Made by a program: the position numbers and the translations under genes. A DNA stretch of 21,295 nt from JARICQ01 sp964428475 (lineage in GTDB: Bacteria; Bacillota; Clostridia; Tissierellales; Tissierellaceae). The notes beneath the pieces are model-generated. The model made no database searches, was not told the DNA's origin, and was given only the letters and a program-made list of their open reading frames with translations. The stretch's first letter is position 1, and the number at the start of each line of letters is the position of its first letter. The DNA is taken from positions 1-21,295 of the forward strand of contig CAYRYO010000027.1 in NCBI GenBank assembly GCA_964428475.1, read 5' to 3'. Below, in pieces: positions 16,037 to 21,295 of this stretch.

Positions 16037-16065
16037 ATTATATAAATGCTATTTATATAAGTCTA
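16037..16065 (-). promoter_or_regulatory. Candidate internal promoter of the URO-D/metNIQ/DUF169 unit
   Basis: On the minus strand TAGACT (16065-16060) and TATAAT (16042-16037) are 17 bp apart, about 60 bp before the ATG at 15978. The -10 is perfect and the -35 matches four of six positions. It would let the transporter genes be expressed apart from the upstream corrinoid genes. Confidence 0.5.
16038..16060. promoter_or_regulatory. Perfect 10-bp inverted repeat within the promoter spacer, probable operator
   Basis: TTATATAAAT (16038-16047) and ATTTATATAA (16051-16060) form a perfect inverted repeat with a three-base spacer. It fills the region between the -35 and -10 of the candidate promoter, where a dimeric repressor or activator could bind. 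In such AT-rich DNA chance palindromes are more likely, so the position is the main support. Confidence 0.4.
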
Positions 16066-16116
16066 ATTGATTCTTTTTATATAAACTTATTTTCTATTAA
16101 AAAACTTAATACTTAA

Positions 16117-16281
16117 TTACCTAAACTTTGTACAAAATAGCTTATCTATATTAATATCCCCATATTCATTTTCAATAATAGCAATGCCTTCCCCTAAGGC
16201 ATCTTCTTCTAGTAGTTTATTTATCATAGTAGTTTTCCCCGCACCAAGAAAGCCAGAGATTATATCAATTTTTGTAGTCAA
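16117..16281 (-). pseudogene. Truncated CobW/G3E-family GTPase (N-terminal remnant)
   Basis: A short open frame of 54 codons reads from TTG 16281 (AAAGGTGA six bases upstream) to a TAA at 16117-16119. It encodes the N-terminus of a CobW-type P-loop GTPase: KIDIISGFLGAGKTTMIN carries the G3E Walker A (GFLGAGKTT), and IIENEYGDINIDKLF corresponds to the conserved strand after it. Full-length family members have 300 or more residues and continue with a CxCC metal motif that is absent here. Such GTPases, thought to aid metal or corrinoid cofactor delivery, often sit beside corrinoid methyltransferase genes. Either a deletion has left a remnant or the sequence near the scaffold gap is damaged, although the break is about 230 bp from that gap. 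Confidence 0.75.
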
Positions 16282-16348
16282 TATATATCACCTTTCTATT
16301 TTATATTGTCAATAAATATATTAAATTATTATTCAATATAATATCTTA

Positions 16349-16403
16349 TCAAATATTTTACTTTAGTTGGGTCAACTGGATACCCAACTTCTAGCCCTAT
16401 ATT
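16349..16403. repeat. Left copy of a second 55-bp direct repeat flanking an N gap
   Basis: These 55 bp are identical to 16504-16558 and are separated from them by exactly 100 N, the same arrangement as at 5991-6200. An unresolved k-mer overlap is the simplest cause. Each copy contains an 8-bp inverted repeat, AGTTGGGT/ACCCAACT (16365-16372 and 16382-16389 in this copy). Confidence 0.9.
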
Positions 16404-16503
16404 NNNNNNNNNNNNNNNNNNNNNNNNNNNNNNNNNNNNNNNNNNNNNNNNNNNNNNNNNNNNNNNNNNNNNNNNNNNNNNNNNNNNNNNNNNNNNNNNN
16501 NNN
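16404..16503. other. 100-N scaffold gap
   Basis: Exactly 100 N lie between identical 55-bp flanks, between the CobW remnant and the 3' end of the short URO-D family gene. The reading frame of that gene ends inside the right-hand flank, so its C-terminus depends on how this gap is resolved. Confidence 0.95.
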
Positions 16504-16558
16504 TCAAATATTTTACTTTAGTTGGGTCAACTGGATACCCAACTTCTAGCCCTATATT
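16504..16558. repeat. Right copy of the second 55-bp direct repeat
   Basis: Identical to 16349-16403. It contains the stop codon (16527-16529) of the short URO-D family gene within its inverted repeat. Confidence 0.9.
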
Positions 16559-17339
16559 TCCTACTTTCACTAAGACTCCTAGCATTTGATATACAAATCC
16601 CACCAAGAAAACTTCCATTTTCATCCTCTTCAATCAAATCTACTGCCAATAATGAAGTTGATACTTTTGGACAGACATGAATTTTCGTCTTCCCTTTAGA
16701 ATCTACTCTTTCTAAAACACGCAAAAAAGATGGCCCCGCAACTTTCTTGTAAAGCTTAAAACCTAATATGTCTAAAGTCCCTGTAGGATCAGCATAAGAT
16801 AGGCATTCTACATCTAAAGCTAGTATCTTATTTATATATTTTACCAGGAAATCTTCTATTAATTGAAATAGTTTTTTTGTATTATCTGTGGACTTTGCAA
16901 TCCCCTTATAAACTTCTTCTATAGGTAAAATAGATGTAGCTAAAGTAACTGGACCTACTACATTAATAGTCATTGGAATACTCTTGCTTTTTAAGTATTC
17001 AATTGCTTCAAAAACAACATTAAGCGTATCATTTTGTAAATCAACAACAGGCATTCCATCTATATCTGCCAATTTATCTATAGGGAACTCTACAATCCTA
17101 TTTCCATTAATATAGTCTAACTCTACCTTTGAACCAAAAGCTTGTCCTTCCATAGTATGACAAAAAGGAATAGTGGCAAATTTAGATTCAGATTCATTAT
17201 ATATTTTCTCTGCAAGCTTCCCCATTTTGATACCATTTGTATTGACCATATTATAATCTATATTATACTTCTCTATAGTACTGGGAAGTTCTGTATGCAT
17301 AGTCTTTACACTGCATTTATAAATATTATACTTCTTAAT
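16527..17339 (-). CDS. Short URO-D family protein, putative corrinoid-linked methyltransferase (2)
   Basis: This is a divergent URO-D superfamily protein. The strong site AGGGAGGTGG (17346-17355) lies 23 bp or less after the upstream gene and points to an ATT codon at 17339, giving 270 aa; the first ATG, at 17300 (257 aa), has no Shine-Dalgarno. Numbering from that ATG, a GPVTLATS segment is at 116-123, YADPTGTLDILG at 169-180 matches ISDPSGTGEILG of the neighbouring MtaA-like protein, and H208-x-C210 in KIHVCPK fits the zinc/thiol site. It is about 70 residues shorter than its relatives and lacks their last segment with the third zinc ligand, although C236 is present. The frame ends within a scaffold overlap, so the short C-terminus could be real, frameshifted or misassembled. 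Confidence 0.75.
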   Translation of the reverse strand: MKKYNIYKCSVKTMHTELPSTIEKYNIDYNMVNTNGIKMGKLAEKIYNESESKFATIPFCHTMEGQAFGSKVELDYINGNRIVEFPIDKLADIDGMPVVDLQNDTLNVVFEAIEYLKSKSIPMTINVVGPVTLATSILPIEEVYKGIAKSTDNTKKLFQLIEDFLVKYINKILALDVECLSYADPTGTLDILGFKLYKKVAGPSFLRVLERVDSKGKTKIHVCPKVSTSLLAVDLIEEDENGSFLGGICISNARSLSESRKYRARSWVSS

Positions 17340-17355
17340 AAGTCTCCACCTCCCT
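17337..17355 (-). promoter_or_regulatory. Ribosome binding site pointing to a non-ATG start
   Basis: On the minus strand GGAGG (17353-17349) lies nine bases before ATT (17339-17337), which is in frame with the short URO-D gene. No ATG, GTG or TTG lies at a usable distance in that frame; the first ATG is 48 bases from the site. ATT initiation is rare, so a base error creating or removing a start codon is the alternative. Confidence 0.55.
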
Positions 17356-17362
17356 CTATTGT

Positions 17363-19150
17363 CTAAATATTAAATCTTGAACATTTTATAAATAATTTTT
17401 CATATCCTTGCGATACACTTAATTCCATATATTCCATATCAGTAGATAAGGTTTTCATTTCATTTCTAGAATCCAGTGACATCAAATATATATACGCCCC
17501 TGTTTTAGAAGAGTTACCAATATATTTTATTTTTTCTTTAACAGCTTTAGGTAATATCCCAGTACCAACTAAACTTTCTACAGATAAATGTGCACCAAAT
17601 TGACCAGCTACTATTACTTCATCTAAATCTGATAATTCTATACCAACATGCTTAACTAATGCTATAAAACCAGATAGAATTGCACTTTTAGCTAATTGTA
17701 CCTGTCTTATATCTCCTTGAGTAATCCTTATATCATCTGTGATTTTTATAAATCTTTTATTATTTTCCACAATTATATATTTATGTCTAAAATCATCTAA
17801 ATCTAACAATTCAGGTTTTACTATGTTTCCTCTTTCATTTATTAAACCACAAGATATCATTTCCCTAATTGCAGCTAATATACCACTACCACAAAGCCCT
17901 ACTTCTTTGGTATCTCCAATAATTTCAAGAGTTATCTTATCCTCATTAATTTTCATTTCTTCAATAGCACCATCTGCCGCCCTCATTCCTGCACTTATGT
18001 TCATACCTTCCAATGCTGGTCCAGCTGCACATGAGCATGAAACTAATCTACCTTTGTCAGAAAGAACAATTTCACCATTTGTACCAATATCTATAAATAA
18101 AATCTTTCTATCTGTCTTATTCAAGTCTGCTACAAAAGCACCTGCAACTATATCTGCACCTATATATGAAGATATGGATGGTAATGTACTTACCCTAGCA
18201 AATGGTGACATAGAATCTAAACCTATTTCACTAGCCATTATATTCTTAGCACTCGAAAATATTTGTGCATAAGGAGATCTGCCTAAGGATATAGCTTCTA
18301 TACCTAACAACATATGCATCATTGTACTATTGGCAGCTATCGACATTTCATATATTCTATTTTTGTTTACATTCTTACTTTTACAAATTCTATTTATCAT
18401 TTTATTTAGTGAATTCACTAGCGTTTTTTGTAATTCCAAAGTTCCTTGTTCACCATTCTCCACTACATAAGTAATCCTTGTCAATACATCTTGTCCAAAG
18501 ATTTTCTGAGAATTTATTTCTGCTTCACTGTCAATTTCCTCTCCATTATTTAAATCTATTAACGAAGCTACTAGAGTAGTAGTTCCTATATCTACTGCTA
18601 TCCCATATATTTCATCTGTAGTATTTCCATATTCTAAACCTATAAGTTTTTTTTCATTATAAACTGCTGTAAATTCCCCTGACTGCATTTTCAATCCTTT
18701 AAGTACCCTTAAATCCAATTCTTTTACATCTAATATTCCTGTAAATAAATCTTCATAAGTAGTTGATATCCCTAATGTTGGTTTGTCTATACTGATAGCT
18801 TTTTTCCTTATAGCAGGATTTATATTAAATTTTGGTATGAATCCTCCTGTGAGAAGCTTATGGTTTTTCTCCTGATCAATTATATCTATTTCAATATCTG
18901 ATGTAGGCCCTACTAGACAAGCAAGTCTTATCCCATTGTTTAATTCTTCTTCTGAAAGAAGCTTTTTCTCATCTTCTGTAACAGGAGGCAATTGACCTGA
19001 AATATCTTTTATCTTACATCTACCGCAAGTACCCCTTCCCCCACATGGTCCATCTACAAACTCATCATTATCTAGTAATATTTTAAAAAGTTTATCACCA
19101 ATCTCAGTAGTTATAGTTTTATTTTTTCTTGGTATCCTTATATTAATCAT
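17363..19150 (-). CDS. RamA-type reductive activator of corrinoid proteins (2Fe-2S / ASKHA)
   Basis: This 595-aa cytoplasmic protein should use ATP and a low-potential electron to return an inactive cob(II)alamin protein to the active cob(I)alamin state. The N-terminus (about 1-90) is a ferredoxin-type 2Fe-2S domain with C36, C42, C45 and C78 in GPCGGRGTCGRC and RLACL. The C-terminal part (about 180-580) is the ASKHA ATPase-like DUF4445 region, with AVDIGTTT, IDIGTNGEIVL, AAGPALEG, GLCGSGILAAI and VAGQFGAHL. The single N-terminal 2Fe-2S cluster is the bacterial RACE arrangement, unlike archaeal RamA, which has two C-terminal 4Fe-4S clusters. It overlaps the upstream MtaA-like gene by 8 bp, so activator and methyltransferase are translationally coupled. 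Confidence 0.92.
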   Translation of the reverse strand: MINIRIPRKNKTITTEIGDKLFKILLDNDEFVDGPCGGRGTCGRCKIKDISGQLPPVTEDEKKLLSEEELNNGIRLACLVGPTSDIEIDIIDQEKNHKLLTGGFIPKFNINPAIRKKAISIDKPTLGISTTYEDLFTGILDVKELDLRVLKGLKMQSGEFTAVYNEKKLIGLEYGNTTDEIYGIAVDIGTTTLVASLIDLNNGEEIDSEAEINSQKIFGQDVLTRITYVVENGEQGTLELQKTLVNSLNKMINRICKSKNVNKNRIYEMSIAANSTMMHMLLGIEAISLGRSPYAQIFSSAKNIMASEIGLDSMSPFARVSTLPSISSYIGADIVAGAFVADLNKTDRKILFIDIGTNGEIVLSDKGRLVSCSCAAGPALEGMNISAGMRAADGAIEEMKINEDKITLEIIGDTKEVGLCGSGILAAIREMISCGLINERGNIVKPELLDLDDFRHKYIIVENNKRFIKITDDIRITQGDIRQVQLAKSAILSGFIALVKHVGIELSDLDEVIVAGQFGAHLSVESLVGTGILPKAVKEKIKYIGNSSKTGAYIYLMSLDSRNEMKTLSTDMEYMELSVSQGYEKLFIKCSRFNI

Positions 19151-20168
19151 AGTTTTCGCCCTTTACAGTGGCCAGCATGGTTTGAATGTTCTTAAGAGAA
19201 GATTGTGTTCCTAACCCACATGCAGGTGAAATTATATCAACACCTGTATTTAAAACATTTTTAGTCAATCTCTCTATTTTATCTTTGTCAGAAAACTCCA
19301 ATGAGTATGTACTTAAATTTCCCATTATAATTCTACCAGGCATTTGTTTTTTTACTTCTTTAATACTTACTACGGCATCAAAGCTAAGAGCATCAGCTTT
19401 AATTTTATTTAATTCATTGTATACTCTATGCATCTGCCCACATATATGAACTATCACAGGTATCTTTTCATTTGCCTCACGTAATCCATCTATTAATTTA
19501 TTTAAATATTTAACTGCATATTCATCAAAATATTTTGGTCCTAGTATTTCCCCAGTACCACTTGGATCAGATATAGTGATCACATCAGCACCTGCTTCTA
19601 TTTGTGCTATCCCAAAAGTTATAATCTGGTCAGTAACGAAATCAATAAATCTATGAGCATCTTCTTTTTCCCTTCTTAATTCCTTATAAAAATTAACAGG
19701 CTCTATAAGAGAAGAAGCTACGCTAATTGGACCTGAAAGATTCCCTATTATAGGAACTTTATCATTATTGTTTTTCAACCTATTTATAACTTCTACACTT
19801 ACCTTAGCTCTACCACTATTTACATCTAATCTTTTTAATTTATTGAAATCAGATACCCCATCAAGCACATAACTAATAACACGAGGCTCGAACTTAGTGT
19901 TTCCTAAGTCTACTTTCGCACCCATAGCCTCAACCTCTACAGTCATACAAAATGGAACTCCATAGTTTTCAAACATTCCATATTCGTAAACTGATTTTGC
20001 CAATCCACTCATCATATCTACATCTGTATGAGCATCAGGCCAAACAATATTAGTTTTATACATTAATTCAGTAACTATCATATTCATCATTCCACCTGGG
20101 CATATACAAGGTACTCTATCTACCCACGTGCCTTTTAATGCTCCTAACAATCTATCTCTCGGATTCAT
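19143..20168 (-). CDS. MtaA/CmuA-like URO-D family methyltransferase (3)
   Basis: This 341-aa protein has the full architecture of the cobalamin-dependent methyltransferase branch of the URO-D superfamily. It opens with the typical MNPRDRLLGALKG and VDRVPCICPGGMMN. A central NLSGPISVASSL and ISDPSGTGEILGPKYF follow, and the zinc/thiol site is H241-x-C243 (IVHICGQ) plus C317 (ISPACGLGT). In characterised relatives the zinc-bound thiolate accepts a methyl group from a methyl-corrinoid protein, for example MtaA to coenzyme M. The acceptor here is unknown; coenzyme M is unlikely in a Firmicute, and tetrahydrofolate would need checking. It starts 10 bp after the corrinoid protein gene, which makes the two likely partners. 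Confidence 0.9.
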   Translation of the reverse strand: MNPRDRLLGALKGTWVDRVPCICPGGMMNMIVTELMYKTNIVWPDAHTDVDMMSGLAKSVYEYGMFENYGVPFCMTVEVEAMGAKVDLGNTKFEPRVISYVLDGVSDFNKLKRLDVNSGRAKVSVEVINRLKNNNDKVPIIGNLSGPISVASSLIEPVNFYKELRREKEDAHRFIDFVTDQIITFGIAQIEAGADVITISDPSGTGEILGPKYFDEYAVKYLNKLIDGLREANEKIPVIVHICGQMHRVYNELNKIKADALSFDAVVSIKEVKKQMPGRIIMGNLSTYSLEFSDKDKIERLTKNVLNTGVDIISPACGLGTQSSLKNIQTMLATVKGENYD

Positions 20169-20178
20169 ATAATCCTCC

Positions 20179-20841
20179 TTAAGCTGAAATTCCTACTAAA
20201 ACCTTTGCTAATTTTACTGCTCCTATAGCATTAGATGCATATCCACTAGCACCTATCTTGTCACAATATGTTTGAGATACAGGGCCTCCCCCAATTAACA
20301 CCTTAACCTTACTATGAAGATTCTCTTCTCTTAACATGTCTACCACTTCTTTCATTCCAGGCATAGTTGTTGTCATTAATGTTGATAGGCAAATAATATC
20401 CGCATCTACTTCTTTGGCTTTGTCTATAAAACTTCTAAGAGGCACATCCCTACCTAAATCATATATTTCAAACCCTGCTGTTTCTAACATTATTCTAACA
20501 AGATTTTTCCCTATATCATGAGTATCTCCCTCTACAACTCCTATTACACATTTATAAACTCTTTCACTATTAGCATCTCTTTTTGGTAAATGTGGCTTCA
20601 TTATTTCCAAACCATTATACATAGCATCTGAACAAATTAATAAATCTGTTACAAAATACTCTTCTTCTTCATACATCTTACCTGCTCTATTCATACCATC
20701 TACTAATCCCTCTAAAATCCCTTGAAGAGGGTCATATCCTGCATCAATATATTCTTGTGCAATTTCTCCTACTTCTTCATCTTCCATTTCAAATACATAA
20801 TCTGATAGTAATTTTAATAACTCTTCTTTCTCTCTAGCCAT
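20179..20841 (-). CDS. Corrinoid (B12-binding) methyl carrier protein, MtaC/MttC type
   Basis: This 220-aa cytoplasmic protein carries a cobamide cofactor that shuttles the methyl group. Residues 1-88 are the helical cap domain, and residues 96-220 form the Rossmann-like B12-binding domain. The cobalt-ligating histidine is H108 in GDTHDIGKN (the DxHxxG motif), followed by the cofactor-binding blocks LSTLMTTTM and VLIGGGPVSQ. It is the first gene of the locus, with an AGGGGG site before the ATG. Corrinoid proteins of this type normally pair with an MttB- or MtaB-type demethylase, which is not present in this window. Confidence 0.95.
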   Translation of the reverse strand: MAREKEELLKLLSDYVFEMEDEEVGEIAQEYIDAGYDPLQGILEGLVDGMNRAGKMYEEEEYFVTDLLICSDAMYNGLEIMKPHLPKRDANSERVYKCVIGVVEGDTHDIGKNLVRIMLETAGFEIYDLGRDVPLRSFIDKAKEVDADIICLSTLMTTTMPGMKEVVDMLREENLHSKVKVLIGGGPVSQTYCDKIGASGYASNAIGAVKLAKVLVGISA

Positions 20842-20887
20842 TTTAATTCCCCCTAAGCTATCTTTGAAATTTTAAGTTTCTTGTTCT

Positions 20888-20916
20888 TTAATAAAATATC
20901 TCTATTGAGAATACAA
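20888..20916 (-). promoter_or_regulatory. Candidate promoter of the corrinoid locus
   Basis: On the minus strand TTGTAT (20916-20911) and TATTAA (20893-20888) are 17 bp apart, about 47 bp before the ATG at 20841. Each box matches four of six consensus positions, so this is tentative. Confidence 0.35.
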
Positions 20917-21089
20917 ATATTTTGAGTTACTTCTATAAATCTTCTCGATACATATAACTTATTCCTAAATAAATGTAACATGGCAAGTGGCATAACTCCA
21001 ATTGAAATTATTAATATTTATTTCTTAATTATAAGTTTAATCAATATCCTTTTCCGAAAGATATCTATTTAATAATATTTTGGACGGAA

Positions 21090-21138
21090 AATAATCAAGG
21101 CACTCTACGAGTTTAAAATGTAGAGTGCCTTGATTATT
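21090..21138. terminator. Perfect 19-bp hairpin, possible bidirectional terminator
   Basis: A perfect 19-bp inverted repeat (21090-21108 and 21120-21138) surrounds an 11-base loop, with a GC-richer core (GGCACTCTAC). T-rich sequence follows on the minus strand (TTATTTTCC), which fits a terminator for a gene entering from beyond the right edge. T-tracts are short, so a regulatory or structured-RNA role is the alternative. Confidence 0.6.
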
Positions 21139-21295
21139 CTAATTAAAGTTTTACTGAATCCAAGATTGTAGCCCTATTAATGATTGATTTATTTCCCCAA
21201 ACAATTAGAATTTATATCTATTATTAAGGCATGTTCCCCCTATTTATATCTTTACTCTAGCTCTTAATATATTACAAGGTTTTTTAGAATTTATT

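Larger units (their letters stand above)
20842..21295. other. Gene-poor region upstream of the corrinoid locus
   Basis: No supported gene is seen in these 454 bp. They hold the leader of the corrinoid gene, a candidate promoter (20888-20916) and a long perfect hairpin (21090-21138). I found no B12 box, so no cobalamin riboswitch is claimed. A 16-codon frame open from the right edge on the minus strand (to a stop at 21244-21246) could be the tail of an unseen gene but cannot be supported. Confidence 0.6.

Noticed and set aside
16365..16389. AGTTGGGT/ACCCAACT inverted repeat as a terminator of the short URO-D gene
   Set aside because: No T-tract follows on the minus strand, and it lies in the duplicated scaffold flank, so its context is uncertain.
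14932..20168. URO-D family genes as heme-synthesis uroporphyrinogen decarboxylases (hemE)
   Set aside because: All three carry the H-x-C motif of corrinoid-linked methyltransferases, and the neighbours are a corrinoid protein and its activator, with no other heme genes.
20960..21000. GCCACT-like stretch on the minus strand upstream of the corrinoid gene as a cobalamin riboswitch
   Set aside because: No B12 box or other conserved blocks surround it; a single hexamer is not evidence.

Overview
The window is AT-rich, with strong GGAGG-type ribosome binding sites, a T-box leader, S-layer homology domains, an LTA-synthase-type sulfatase and a ComK-like protein. Together these point to a low-GC, Gram-positive, anaerobic member of the Clostridia/Tissierellia. 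That placement is inferred from gene content and style. Two runs of exactly 100 N (6046-6145 and 16404-16503) are each flanked by the same 55 bp on both sides, so this is a short-read scaffold in which contigs were joined across an unresolved k-mer overlap.

Layout. (1) 1-1334: the 3' part of a T-box riboswitch controlling a stand-alone trpB. (2) 1398-4204: a promoter followed by a tight folate operon, folE-folP-folB-folK. Its genes overlap or abut, the last one is a fusion of HPPK to an HD hydrolase, and a bidirectional terminator closes it. (3) 4233-5912, minus: a transmembrane chemotaxis receptor. (4) 6200-7855, minus: a secreted S-layer-anchored protein with three SLH repeats, a middle domain resembling the C-terminal domain of SAM hydroxide adenosyltransferases, and a tyrosine/lipid phosphatase domain. 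(5) 7985-9221: a small sigma-70-family factor divergent from a ComK-like protein. (6) 9398-11374: an LTA-synthase-family membrane sulfatase, followed by a perfect 18-bp bidirectional terminator.

(7) 11501-20841, all minus: a roughly 9 kb corrinoid methyl-transfer locus. In transcription order it encodes a cobalamin-binding corrinoid protein, an MtaA/CmuA-like URO-D family methyltransferase, a RamA-type reductive activator of corrinoid proteins, a second and shorter URO-D family protein, a broken CobW-type GTPase remnant, a third URO-D family protein, a complete MetNIQ-type ABC importer, and a DUF169 protein. The likely logic is that the importer brings in a small methylated compound, a URO-D family protein moves its methyl group to the corrinoid protein, another URO-D protein passes it on, and the RamA-like protein repairs oxidised cobalt. 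No MttB- or MtaB-type substrate demethylase is present, so one of the divergent URO-D proteins may hold that role. This locus is the best candidate in the window for an undescribed system.

(8) 20842-21295: no supported gene; it holds a possible promoter and a perfect 19-bp hairpin.
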